Source: Comamonadaceae bacterium (GTDB lineage: Bacteria > Pseudomonadota > Gammaproteobacteria > Burkholderiales > Burkholderiaceae_C). Taken from it: 45,951 bases of DNA. Under the pieces are notes generated by a model. That model saw nothing but the letters and a program-made list of their open reading frames with translations. It made no database searches and was not told the DNA's origin. Position 1 is the first letter of the stretch. Every line of letters starts with the position of its first letter. The translations under genes and the position numbers were made by a program. This document shows positions 1-8,336 of this stretch, one piece after another. Location: NCBI GenBank assembly GCA_027486495.1, contig JAIXOZ010000037.1:1-45951 (forward strand). The letters run 5' to 3'.

Positions 1-908
1 CCGGTGAAGGCCATGGTCTTGGTCAAGAAGGCTGCGCCCGCCAAGATGAACATGATCATGCAGCTGACCCGGGTGGCGCTCACCAAGCCCTGCCAGAAAT
101 TTTGCCAAGTCAGACTGCGGCCTGCGGCTGCAATAGCCAGTGAACCCAGCACGCCATAGGCCGCGCATTCGGTAGCTGTTGCGATGCCCGCCACCAGCAC
201 CCACACGATGAAGACGATGAGCAAACCACACGGGATCAAGCTGCCTGAGCGCCGCATTTTTTCCATGAAAGTTGTGGGCGCTTCTGCAGGAGGCACCTTG
301 TCGGGGTTGCGCAAGCTCCACCAGATGATGTAGCCCGAGAACAGGCCCATCAATAAAAAGCCGGGCAAAAAGCCCGCGAGAAACAGGCGGATCACACTGG
401 CGTCGGCCGCCACGGCGTAAACCACCATGGTGATGGACGGTGGAATCAAAATGCCCAAACCGCCTGCTGCGGCCAAGGAGCCCAGCGCGATGTTGCGGTC
501 GTAACCGCGTTTTTCGAGTTCGGGCAGGGCCACCTTGGCAATCGTGGCGCAGGTGGCGGCCGATGAGCCCGAAACCGAGCCAAAAATGCCACAACCCAAA
601 ATGGTGGTGTGCATCAAGCGGCCTGGTACTTTGGACAACCAGGGCGAGAGGCCGTCGAACATCTGTTCGGACAGCTTGGTGCGGTACAAAATTTCGCCCA
701 TCCAGATGAACATGGGCAGGGCAGCGAGTTCCCAGCTGGACGAGGTTTCCCAAAAGGAGGAAAACAGGTTTTTGCCGGGCAGGGTGTTGGTGAAAAACGC
801 CTGACCGACCCAGCCCACAATGGCCAGCGTCATGGCAATCCACACGCCGCCGCTGAGCATCAACAACATCAAAAAGAGGAGCAGGCCTCCGATTTCAAGC
901 AGGCCCAT
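1..908 (-). CDS. dctM: TRAP transporter large permease DctM (partial, C-terminus off the window)
   Basis: The reverse strand from ATG at 908 reads open to the window edge and gives about 302 residues of a very hydrophobic protein that starts MGLLEIGGLLLFLMLLM. It contains family signatures such as GSVSGSSAAT and GGLGILIPPS, typical of DctM/SiaM large membrane subunits of TRAP transporters. These normally have about 425-430 residues and 12 or more membrane segments, so roughly the last third is missing because of the window edge, not because of damage. The subunit forms the sodium-driven translocation channel in the inner membrane. Its start codon shares one base with the dctQ stop (TGATG), so the two are translationally coupled. 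Family is clear; substrate is not visible from this subunit. Confidence 0.93.
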   Translation of the reverse strand, partial: MGLLEIGGLLLFLMLLMLSGGVWIAMTLAIVGWVGQAFFTNTLPGKNLFSSFWETSSSWELAALPMFIWMGEILYRTKLSEQMFDGLSPWLSKVPGRLMHTTILGCGIFGSVSGSSAATCATIAKVALPELEKRGYDRNIALGSLAAAGGLGILIPPSITMVVYAVAADASVIRLFLAGFLPGFLLMGLFSGYIIWWSLRNPDKVPPAEAPTTFMEKMRRSGSLIPCGLLIVFIVWVLVAGIATATECAAYGVLGSLAIAAAGRSLTWQNFWQGLVSATRVSCMIMFILAGAAFLTKTMAFT

Positions 909-1474
909 CACAATTCCTCAGAAAAATCACCACGGGCGTGCCGTTCTTCGACACGCGCCACATAACTGGGTTTGCCGCCCCGGAAGACACACACGCACTC
1001 GTCGAGCACGGCGATCACCAAAATCGCCGAACCGACGACAAAGCTCATTTGCGGAATCCAAATGGGGATGGCCACCATATTGCCCGCGATGTCGTTGAAT
1101 TCGTAGCTTTCCCAGGTAAAGCGCGCCGCCCAATAACCCAGGTAGCCAATGGCCACGGTCGCGACGGACAGTGAGACCAACTCCAGCCAGCGGCGCACGG
1201 GCGCTGACACCGATTCGAGTACCAGGGTCACGCGCACAAAGTCGCCATTGCGAAAGCTGTAGGCCATGCCCAAGAAGGCCGCAGCCGCACACAGCCAAGC
1301 CACGATGTCGTTGACCCAGGACACACGCCAGTCCAGCACACGCCCCACTGAGGCACCGATCATCAACATCAGGATGGCCAGCACGCACAGGGCGGCCAGT
1401 TGCCCCCCGAGCAGGTACAGGCCATCCAGAAAGCGACGCACCGATGAGGCGCGGGGAGTGGGGCTGGTGCTCAT
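908..1474 (-). CDS. dctQ: TRAP transporter small permease DctQ
   Basis: This 188-residue protein has four predicted membrane segments (about residues 17-37, 55-75, 95-117 and 138-160), the standard topology of the DctQ small subunit that bridges the binding protein and the large permease in the inner membrane. The N-terminus is short and polar, and the C-terminus is charged (ends HARGDFSEEL). It lies 6 bases after the dctP stop and overlaps the dctM start by one base, so dctP-dctQ-dctM form one operon read leftwards. Length and composition are normal for the family. The substrate can only be guessed from the neighbouring oxoprolinase gene. Confidence 0.93.
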   Translation of the reverse strand: MSTSPTPRASSVRRFLDGLYLLGGQLAALCVLAILMLMIGASVGRVLDWRVSWVNDIVAWLCAAAAFLGMAYSFRNGDFVRVTLVLESVSAPVRRWLELVSLSVATVAIGYLGYWAARFTWESYEFNDIAGNMVAIPIWIPQMSFVVGSAILVIAVLDECVCVFRGGKPSYVARVEERHARGDFSEEL

Positions 1475-1480
1475 GTGCTG

Positions 1481-2458
1481 TTATTTCTTGTTGTAAGCGT
1501 CAACCAAGCCTTTGCCCTCTGCTCCGGATTTCTCCAGCCACTCTTTGAGCATGGTGTCACCCACTTTCTTCATGTCGGCCTTGAGTTGCGCCGATGGGGG
1601 CGTGACCGTCATGCCGTTGGCTTTGAGGGTTTCCAGCGTGGTGGTGTTGACCTTGCGCGATTCGGTCCAGCCACGGGCTTCGGCGTCGGCGGCGGCTTTC
1701 ATCACGGCGTCTTGCGTGGCTTTGTCCAGGGCGTCAAAGGCCTTTTTGTTGGCGATGACCGCGTTCTTGGGTAGCCAGGCTTGCACGTCGTAGTAATACT
1801 TGAGGTGCTCGAAGAGCTTGCTGTCCACGCCGGTGGCACCCGAGGTCATGGTCGATTCGACCACACCCGTTGCCAGGGCCTGGGTGAATTCAGCGGCTTG
1901 CACCGTCACAGGTTGGGCACCCACCAGCTCGGCAATGCGCGCTGTGGACGGGCTGTAAGAGCGCCACTTGATGCCCTTCAGATCGGCTGCGCTGTTGATC
2001 GGCTTCTTGCTGTAAATGCCCTGTGGTGGCCAAGCCACTGAGTACAAGAGCACCATGCCCTGTTCGGCCAGCTTTTTCTCCATCAAGGGCTTTTGCGCTT
2101 TGTACAGCTTCATGCTTTCGTCGTAGCTGTCGGCCAGAAAGGGCAGGCCATCGGCCGCGTAGATGGGCCACTCGTTGCTGAAGTTGGCCAGCAAAATTTC
2201 ACCGGCTTGGGCTTGACCGCCTTGAACAGCACGCTTGATTTCAGGGGCTTTGAACAGCGAGGCGTTGGCGTGCACCGTGATCTTCAGCTTGCCAGCAGTG
2301 GCCTTGTCCACATCGGCCGCGAACTGGGTCATGTTGACCGAGTGGAAGTTGGTGGCTGGGTAAGCGGCGGGCAGGTCCCACTTGGTTTGGGCCGATACAA
2401 AACCGGAAACAGCGAGCAGACCAGCCAGCAGGCTGAGGTGAAGGGCACGACGTTGCAT
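1481..2458 (-). CDS. dctP: TRAP transporter periplasmic solute-binding protein DctP
   Basis: The protein has 325 residues with a Sec signal peptide (positively charged start, hydrophobic stretch LSLLAGLLAVSGFVSA, cleavage after about residue 23). The mature part is a DctP-fold protein; the segments WRSYSPSTARIAELVGAQPV and ATGVVESTMTSG match the conserved region that holds the ligand-binding arginine in this family. It captures a carboxylate-bearing solute in the periplasm and delivers it to DctQM. An AGGAG ribosome site sits at 2464-2468, 5 bases before the ATG. It is the first gene of the operon and is divergent from the MarR-type gene, with a repeat-bearing intergenic region of about 210 bases. 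Ligand unknown; 5-oxoproline or a hydantoin-like compound is an inference from context. Confidence 0.93.
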   Translation of the reverse strand: MQRRALHLSLLAGLLAVSGFVSAQTKWDLPAAYPATNFHSVNMTQFAADVDKATAGKLKITVHANASLFKAPEIKRAVQGGQAQAGEILLANFSNEWPIYAADGLPFLADSYDESMKLYKAQKPLMEKKLAEQGMVLLYSVAWPPQGIYSKKPINSAADLKGIKWRSYSPSTARIAELVGAQPVTVQAAEFTQALATGVVESTMTSGATGVDSKLFEHLKYYYDVQAWLPKNAVIANKKAFDALDKATQDAVMKAAADAEARGWTESRKVNTTTLETLKANGMTVTPPSAQLKADMKKVGDTMLKEWLEKSGAEGKGLVDAYNKK

Positions 2459-2602
2459 GAGAACTCCTGTGAAAGATGAAATGAACGGTCAACTGGGCAG
2501 TGCAAGAAAGGCGCTCGCTTCACGCGCGCACCGGGTGCATCTGTCTGGTGCCCACTGTAGGCAAGCCGGAGCCAATCCGTGCTCGGTGTTTTCCCTTAAC
2601 GT

Positions 2603-2627
2603 CAACAAATTGTTGGCAAATTGTCGG
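2603..2627. promoter_or_regulatory. Candidate operator: 11-bp tandem repeat and palindrome upstream of the MarR-type gene
   Basis: In the divergent dctP/marR intergenic space the motif CAAATTGTTGG (2606-2616) is immediately followed by CAAATTGTCGG (2617-2627), a tandem repeat with an 11-base period. The left copy is also part of the palindrome CAACAA-A-TTGTTG (2603-2615). One-helical-turn spacing and dyad symmetry are typical of binding sites for dimeric winged-helix regulators. That the adjacent MarR-type protein binds here and controls the transporter and oxoprolinase is an inference. Confidence 0.45.
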
Positions 2628-2671
2628 CATCGGGCATAGACTTTCTCATCTCTCCAGCCTTGACGGAACCC

Positions 2672-3205
2672 ATGCCGCGCAAAAATTCCCTCAGCAGCTC
2701 TGCCGCCAGCCCCATCGTGTCCTCAGCCCATCTGGTGTCGCCCGACAGCGCCGAGATGAGCGAGTTCGAGTTCGGCCTGATCGTGGCGGGCAACGCCTTT
2801 CACCGCTGGATCATCCACTGCATGGCGGCGGCGGGCTTGAAAGATTTGACGCCGCTCGATGTGCTGGTGCTGCACCATGTGACGCACCGCGCGCGCGACA
2901 AGCGCCTGGCCGACATCTGTTTCATCATGAACATCGAAGACACGCATTTGGTGAATTACGCCCTGAAAAAACTGCAAGGTTTGGGCGTGGTGGTGTCGCA
3001 AAAAAATGGCAAGGACGTGACCTATGCGGCGACCGATGAGGGCCGCGCCTATGTGCAGCGCTACCGCGAAATCCGTGAGAGCTGCCTGATCGACGCCCTG
3101 AAAGCCGACGATGGCCTGAACCGCGACATTGGCGAGTTGGCCCGGTTGCTGCGTGTGCTCTCGGGCATGTACGACCAGGCCGCGCGCGCTGCGGCTTCTT
3201 TGTGA
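2672..3205 (+). CDS. MarR-type winged-helix transcriptional regulator
   Basis: From the ATG at 2672 the protein has 177 residues. The middle carries a winged-helix fold: a helix (LTPLDVLVLHHVTHRARDKR), a recognition region (LADICFIMNIEDTHLVNYAL) and a wing ending in a strand (VVSQKNGKDVTYAATDEGRA), as in MarR-family repressors that bind palindromic DNA as dimers and respond to small ligands. The frame remains open upstream to a TTG at 2621, but that would run through the candidate operator, so the ATG is preferred; no strong ribosome site is seen at either. It is divergent from dctPQM and 35 bases upstream of the oxoprolinase gene, which suggests it regulates one or both. Its ligand is unknown. 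Confidence 0.8.
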   Translation: MPRKNSLSSSAASPIVSSAHLVSPDSAEMSEFEFGLIVAGNAFHRWIIHCMAAAGLKDLTPLDVLVLHHVTHRARDKRLADICFIMNIEDTHLVNYALKKLQGLGVVVSQKNGKDVTYAATDEGRAYVQRYREIRESCLIDALKADDGLNRDIGELARLLRVLSGMYDQAARAAASL

Positions 3206-3240
3206 CCTTGGTTTTTTGAATTCTGATTGTTGAGCGACTT

Positions 3241-6200
3241 ATGAGCGAATCCCACATCACACCCGCTGGTAAAAACCGTTGGCAGTTTTGGATCGATCGG
3301 GGCGGCACGTTCACCGATGTGGTGGGCAAGCGACCTGACGGCACCTTGGTCACGCACAAGCTGCTGTCTGAAAATCCTGAACAGTACCGAGATGCGGCCG
3401 TGGCGGGTATTCGCCATTTGCTGGGGCTGAAAGCCGGTGAGCCGGTCACGCCCGAGCAGGTCGAGTGCGTCAAGATGGGTACCACCGTGGCCACCAATGC
3501 GCTGCTGGAGCGCAAGGGCGAACCCACGCTGCTGGTGACCACGCAGGGCTTTGGCGACGCATTGCGCATTGCGTATCAAAACCGTCCTCGCTTGTTTGAC
3601 CGCCAGATCGTTTTGCCCGAGTTGCTGTACAGCGCGGTGGTGGAAGCACAAGAGCGCGTGGCGGTGGATGGCGAGGTTTTGCATCCGATAGACGAAGCGC
3701 ATTTGCGTGCCCAATTGATGCACTGGCATGCCCAAGGTGTGCGGTCTGTTGCCATCGTGTTCATGCACGGCTGGCGGCACACGGCGCACGAACTGGCTGC
3801 TGCGCGCCTGGCGCGTGAGGTGGGTTTTACGCAAGTGAGCACTTCGCACCAGACCAGCCCGATGATGAAACTGGTCAGCCGCGGTGACACCACGGTGGTG
3901 GATGCGTATTTGTCACCGATTTTGGGGCGCTATGTGAACCAGGTGGCCAGTGAAATGCCGGGCGTGAAGCTGATGTTCATGCAGTCTTCGGGTGGCCTGA
4001 CCGACGCGCAGGTGTTCGCGGGCAAGGATGCAATTTTGAGCGGCCCGGCGGGCGGCATTGTGGGCATGGCCCGCACGGCGCAGCTGGCGGGGCACTACAA
4101 GGTGATCGGCTTTGACATGGGCGGCACCTCCACCGATGTGTCGCACTTTGCCGGGCAGTTCGAGCGCGAATTTGAAACCCAGGTGGCGGGTGTGCGCATG
4201 CGTGCCCCGATGATGAGCATCCACACGGTGGCCGCGGGCGGTGGGTCTTTGCTGGCCTATGACGGTGCGCGTTTTCGCGTCGGCCCTCAAAGCGCGGGGG
4301 CCAACCCGGGGCCCGCCAGTTACCGACGCGGTGGGCCGCTGGCCGTGACCGATGCGAACGTGATGGTGGGCAAGGTGCAACCCAGATTTTTCCCGTCGGT
4401 GTTTGGCCCAGAAGCCAACCAGCCACTGGACGCCGAAGTGGTGCGTGGGCATTTTGCAAAACTGGCCGCGCAAACCGGGCGCGCCGCCGAAGATGTGGCG
4501 CACGGTTTCATCCAGATCGCGGTGCAGCAGATGGCCAACGCGATCAAGAAAATCTCGGTGGCGCGGGGCTACGACGTGACGCGTTACACACTCCAGTGTT
4601 TTGGCGGCGCAGGCGGTCAGCACGCCTGTCTGGTGGCCGATGCCCTGGGCATGTCGCAGGTGCTGGTGCACCCGCTGGCGGGTGTGCTCTCGGCCTACGG
4701 CATGGGCCTGGCCGACCAGAGCGTGATGCGCGAAGAATCCATCGAGCGGCGCTTGGACGCTGCGGCCATGCCCTTCATGGCCGAGCGCTTGCAGGCCTTG
4801 GGCGAGACCTCGCGCCAAGCCTTGCTGGCGCAAATGGGCGTGGATGCTGGAGGTGCCGACCGCATCGAGCTGCGCCAACGCGCGCATTTGCGCTACGAAG
4901 GCACCGACTCGGCGCTGGTCGTGCCTTGGGGCGATCAAGCCCAGTTGGTGGCCGGTTTTGAAGCCGCCTACCGCCAGCGCTTTGCCTTTTTGATGCAGGG
5001 CAAGGCCATGGTGGTCGAAGCCGTGTCGGTGGAGGCGGTGCTGCCCGGCGATGCCCCCGAAGAAGCCGTGTTGACCCTGCACCCGCAGCGCGATGTACCG
5101 CGCCGCGACACCGTACAGGTGTATGCCGCCAACGCCCAAGGCGTGGCCGAGTGGCAGGACGCCGCGCTGGTGGTGCGCGAAGACATGCGCCCCGGTGATG
5201 TGATCGATGGCCCCGCCATCATTGCCGAGAAAAATGCCACCACCGTGGTGGAAGCCGGTTGGCAAGCGCGCCTCACAGCGCTGGACCATTTGCTGCTGGT
5301 GCGCGTGCAAGCGCGCGCGGTGCAGCACGCTGCAGGCACGCAGGCCGACCCGGTGTTGCTGGAAGTGTTCAACAACCTGTTCATGAACATCGCCGAGCAG
5401 ATGGGGCTGCAGCTGCAGAACACCGCCTACTCGGTCAACATCAAAGAGCGGCTGGACTTCTCTTGCGCCTTGTTCAGCGCCGAGGGCCATTTGATCGCCA
5501 ACGCGCCGCACATGCCGGTGCATTTGGGCTCGATGGGCGAGAGCATCCAGACCGTCATCAACGAAAACAAGGGGCGCATGCAGCCCGGTGATGTGTTTGT
5601 GCTGAACGACCCGTACCACGGCGGCACGCATTTGCCCGACATCACCGTCATCACGCCGGTGTATTTAGATGGCCACGCCGAGCCGGTGTTTTATGTGGGC
5701 TCACGCGGGCACCACGCCGATGTGGGTGGCCTGACACCCGGCTCCATGCCGCCGTTTTCCACGCGCATTGAAGAAGAGGGCGTGCAGATCAACAACGTCA
5801 AGTTGGTCGATGCCGGACACCTGCGCGAGGCCGAGATGGTGGCGCTGCTGCAAAGCGGCGAATACCCCTCGCGCAACCCGGCGCAAAACATGGCCGACCT
5901 GAAGGCGCAGATTGCCGCCAACGAAAAAGGCGTGCAGGAGCTGCGCCGCATGGTGGACCAGTTCGGCCTGGACGTGGTGCAGGCCTACATGCGCCATGTG
6001 CAGGACAATGCCGAGGAATCCGTGCGCCGCGTCATCACGCGCCTCAAAGACGGGCAATTTACCTTGCCACTGGACAACGGGGCGCAGATCCAGGTGGCGG
6101 TGCGCGTGAATGCGGCCGAGCGCACGGCCGAGATCGATTTCACGGGCACCAGCGCCCAGTTGCCCAACAACTTCAACGCCCCGCGTGCGGTGTGCATGGC

Positions 6201-6903
6201 AGCCGTCTTGTATGTGTTCCGCAGCTTGGTGGATGACGACATTCCGCTGAACGCGGGTTGCTTGAAGCCGCTCAAGGTCATCATTCCCCAGGGCTCCATG
6301 CTCAACCCCAACCCGCCGGCTTCGGTGGTGGCGGGCAATGTGGAAACCTCAACGTGCATCACCAACGCGCTGTTTGGCGCTTTGGGCGTGATGGCGGGCA
6401 GCCAGCCCACTATGAACAACTTCACCTTTGGCAATGCGCGGGTGCAGTACTACGAAACCATCTCGGGCGGCAGCGGCGCGGGTGGGCGCTATGACGCGCA
6501 GGGTCAACTGGTGGGCGGTTTTGACGGCACATCGGTGGTGCAAACCCACATGACCAATTCACGCCTGACGGACCCCGAGGTGCTGGAGTTCCGCTTTCCG
6601 GTGCGCTTGGAGAGTTATTCGATCCGCCAGGGCTCGGGCGGCGCCGGGCGCTGGCACGGCGGCGACGGCGGCGTGCGCCGTGTGCGTTTTCTGGAGCCGA
6701 TGACGGCGGGCATCTTGTCCAACGGGCGCATCCACCCGGCCTTTGGCATGGCGGGCGGTCAATCTGGATCGCCGGGCATTAACCGCGTGGTGCGCTGTGA
6801 CGGCAGCGTGCAAGAGCTGGCGCACATTGGTCAGGTGGAGATGCAAGCTGGGGATGTTTTTGAGATCCATACGCCGGGCGGCGGGGGATTTGGCCAGGCC
6901 TGA
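3241..6903 (+). CDS. Fused hydantoinase A/B family protein, 5-oxoprolinase (ATP-hydrolysing) type
   Basis: The 1220-residue protein joins both subunits of the hydantoinase/oxoprolinase family in one chain, as in eukaryotic-type 5-oxoprolinase. The HyuA-like part (about residues 12-690) starts with the nucleotide-binding motif [12 protein letters not shown] and contains [26 protein letters not shown] and [12 protein letters not shown], an actin-like ATPase fold. The HyuB-like part (about 700-1215) has [13 protein letters not shown] and ends with the glycine-rich PGGGGFGQA. Family members hydrolyse 5-oxo-L-proline to glutamate, or N-methylhydantoins, at the cost of ATP, in the cytoplasm. Length is normal for a fused oxoprolinase. 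The position beside a TRAP transporter and a MarR-type regulator suggests growth on an imported cyclic amide. The exact substrate cannot be read from sequence. Confidence 0.9.
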   Translation: MSESHITPAGKNRWQFWIDRGGTFTDVVGKRPDGTLVTHKLLSENPEQYRDAAVAGIRHLLGLKAGEPVTPEQVECVKMGTTVATNALLERKGEPTLLVTTQGFGDALRIAYQNRPRLFDRQIVLPELLYSAVVEAQERVAVDGEVLHPIDEAHLRAQLMHWHAQGVRSVAIVFMHGWRHTAHELAAARLAREVGFTQVSTSHQTSPMMKLVSRGDTTVVDAYLSPILGRYVNQVASEMPGVKLMFMQSSGGLTDAQVFAGKDAILSGPAGGIVGMARTAQLAGHYKVIGFDMGGTSTDVSHFAGQFEREFETQVAGVRMRAPMMSIHTVAAGGGSLLAYDGARFRVGPQSAGANPGPASYRRGGPLAVTDANVMVGKVQPRFFPSVFGPEANQPLDAEVVRGHFAKLAAQTGRAAEDVAHGFIQIAVQQMANAIKKISVARGYDVTRYTLQCFGGAGGQHACLVADALGMSQVLVHPLAGVLSAYGMGLADQSVMREESIERRLDAAAMPFMAERLQALGETSRQALLAQMGVDAGGADRIELRQRAHLRYEGTDSALVVPWGDQAQLVAGFEAAYRQRFAFLMQGKAMVVEAVSVEAVLPGDAPEEAVLTLHPQRDVPRRDTVQVYAANAQGVAEWQDAALVVREDMRPGDVIDGPAIIAEKNATTVVEAGWQARLTALDHLLLVRVQARAVQHAAGTQADPVLLEVFNNLFMNIAEQMGLQLQNTAYSVNIKERLDFSCALFSAEGHLIANAPHMPVHLGSMGESIQTVINENKGRMQPGDVFVLNDPYHGGTHLPDITVITPVYLDGHAEPVFYVGSRGHHADVGGLTPGSMPPFSTRIEEEGVQINNVKLVDAGHLREAEMVALLQSGEYPSRNPAQNMADLKAQIAANEKGVQELRRMVDQFGLDVVQAYMRHVQDNAEESVRRVITRLKDGQFTLPLDNGAQIQVAVRVNAAERTAEIDFTGTSAQLPNNFNAPRAVCMAAVLYVFRSLVDDDIPLNAGCLKPLKVIIPQGSMLNPNPPASVVAGNVETSTCITNALFGALGVMAGSQPTMNNFTFGNARVQYYETISGGSGAGGRYDAQGQLVGGFDGTSVVQTHMTNSRLTDPEVLEFRFPVRLESYSIRQGSGGAGRWHGGDGGVRRVRFLEPMTAGILSNGRIHPAFGMAGGQSGSPGINRVVRCDGSVQELAHIGQVEMQAGDVFEIHTPGGGGFGQA

Positions 6904-6945
6904 CAGCGGCTGATTTGCACGACCGACCGTCTGGGTGCCGGGTAG

Positions 6946-6973
6946 GCCTGCCGAGTCGGAAGCGTCGGCAGGC
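6946..6973. terminator. Hairpin between the convergent oxoprolinase and comEA-like genes
   Basis: GCCTGCCGA (6946-6954) and TCGGCAGGC (6965-6973) form a perfect 9-bp stem with a 10-base loop. It lies between two convergent genes, where a shared transcription end is expected. There is no clear T run on either side, so it may act with Rho or only as an RNA 3'-end stabiliser. Confidence 0.4.
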
Positions 6974-6987
6974 GGGGTGTGGCCATT

Positions 6988-7380
6988 TCAGTTTTTGGCG
7001 GGCGCGGCTTTGGCGCTGGCATCTGCCGCAGCTGGTTTGGCGGCTTTGGCCGCAGCCTTGTCTGAGCTCGCGTCTTTGCTGGCGGCAGGCTTTTGTTCGG
7101 CCACTTTGACGGTGTAAGAACTGCCTTGCACCCGCACCCCTTGATCGGACAAACTGCTGGCCTTTTGGGGGCCTAAACCTTTGACCCGGGTGGTGGCATC
7201 TTCCCAATTCTTGAACGGGGCTTTTTTGCGTTCGTCCATCACCGCCTTGGTGAGGACAGGCCCTACGCCCTTGAGGGCGTCGAGTTCGACCTCCGTGGCC
7301 TTGTTCAAATCAATTTGCTGGGCCCAGGTCAGGCCTGCGAATCCTAAAGCCAGCAATGCACCTGTGATTTTCTTCAACAT
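6988..7380 (-). CDS. ComEA-like helix-hairpin-helix DNA-binding protein
   Basis: The protein has 130 residues: a Sec signal peptide (cleavage near WAQ-QID, residue 20-21), then a ComEA-type domain with two helix-hairpin-helix motifs (around GVGPVLTKAV, residues 39-48, and GLGPQKASSL), then a long tail rich in Ala, Lys, Pro and Asp from about residue 90. ComEA proteins bind incoming double-stranded DNA in the periplasm during natural transformation. A single-copy short ComEA gene is common in Burkholderiales and does not by itself prove competence. The basic Ala/Lys tail resembles DNA-compacting tails and could add non-specific DNA affinity. It is convergent with the oxoprolinase gene. Confidence 0.85.
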   Translation of the reverse strand: MLKKITGALLALGFAGLTWAQQIDLNKATEVELDALKGVGPVLTKAVMDERKKAPFKNWEDATTRVKGLGPQKASSLSDQGVRVQGSSYTVKVAEQKPAASKDASSDKAAAKAAKPAAADASAKAAPAKN

Positions 7381-7510
7381 GTCTGCGCTCCTTGGGTTGA
7401 CTGCAAAAATGAGCAGTGCGGTCCATTGTGGGAAAGCGCGATGGGCTTGCGAAGAGGGTTACAGCTTAAATTGCAACAAAATGTATTAATTTTTTCTGTA
7501 AGTTGAACAA

Positions 7511-8131
7511 TCAAGCCGCTTGGTGTTCAAGCTTGCGACCAGCGATCAATGCAGTGAAAAAACCATTGAACCACTGCATGTTCACGGGCTTGGCCATGAA
7601 GATCGTGCCCTCTGGCAAGCCGCCACGGGCCGCGATTTCTTCTTGAGACAAGGCCGAGATCACCAAACAAGTCATGCGTTGAAATTGGGCTGAGTGTTTG
7701 AGGGTGCGCAGCAGCTCAAACCCATCCACTCCAGGCATATTCAGGTCGGCAATGAGCACATCAGGGTGGATGCTGGCCATGTCAATCAGGGCCTCCAGAC
7801 CCGAGGACATGGCGGTGCAGTCCACGGGCATTTCGCAGCGGTTACAGAAGTCACGCACCATGTCTCGGGTGACCGGATCGTCTTCGACCAGCAAAACCCG
7901 CAGCCTGTATTCACGGTTTTCGCCGGGACTCATCAGCATGTTGTGTTTTTTCTGGTACTCACGAATCGAGGGCATGGAGATGCGGCGGTGGCCGCCTTGT
8001 GTCTTCCAGGCCTGCAGTTCGTTTTTTTCCACCAAAGTCTGGATGGTGCCCACCGACAAGCCCAGCAATTTGGCTGCGTAGGTGGTGCCACAGTAGTCTT
8101 CGGGCGTGTCGGGTGTGGGATGTGTTTGCAT
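7511..8131 (-). CDS. Response regulator with N-terminal excisionase/MerR-like HTH and C-terminal receiver domain
   Basis: In this 206-residue protein residues 13-62 form a small HTH (TTYAAKLLGLSVGTIQTLVE, then the wing QGGHRRI), like BldC, excisionases and MerR N-termini. Residues 77-195 form a receiver domain with the full phosphorylation set: acidic pair D84/D85, phospho-acceptor D129 (IADLNMPG), S159 and K181. The usual order in response regulators is receiver first and DNA-binding domain second; here it is reversed. No sensor kinase gene is visible nearby, so the partner is encoded elsewhere. The 205-base divergent region before the acyl-CoA synthetase gene has a tandem TTGAAACA repeat that could be its target. 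The function is unknown beyond phospho-regulated DNA binding. Confidence 0.88.
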   Translation of the reverse strand: MQTHPTPDTPEDYCGTTYAAKLLGLSVGTIQTLVEKNELQAWKTQGGHRRISMPSIREYQKKHNMLMSPGENREYRLRVLLVEDDPVTRDMVRDFCNRCEMPVDCTAMSSGLEALIDMASIHPDVLIADLNMPGVDGFELLRTLKHSAQFQRMTCLVISALSQEEIAARGGLPEGTIFMAKPVNMQWFNGFFTALIAGRKLEHQAA

Positions 8132-8190
8132 GGCTTTATTTTAGTGATAAAAATGCCAAATGGCTTAAAAAGAATACTTTTTTACCTTTA

Positions 8191-8208
8191 TTGAAACATC
8201 TTGAAACA
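8191..8208. promoter_or_regulatory. Tandem TTGAAACA repeat upstream of the response regulator gene
   Basis: TTGAAACA occurs at 8191-8198 and 8201-8208 with an exact 10-base period in an AT-rich stretch of the divergent intergenic region. Spacing by one helical turn is consistent with side-by-side protein binding. A perfect hairpin, GCGAAGC-CGCCC-GCTTCGC (8228-8246), follows. Function is inferred only from position and repetition. Confidence 0.3.
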
Positions 8209-8336
8209 ATTTAATCGGAAGACTCCTGCGAAGCCGCCCGCTTCGCTCTGAGAGCCGGTCCCGTCCGCGACAAACGCAAAGCCTCTGCCAGTGAGGTGCG
8301 CCCTTAATATGTTGGCCAATAACAGGAGACCCTTTG

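Noticed and set aside
3913-5631. Long minus-strand open frame (572 codons) opposite the oxoprolinase gene
   Set aside because: It has a His/Arg/Gln-rich shadow composition and no recognisable domain; the plus-strand oxoprolinase is certain.
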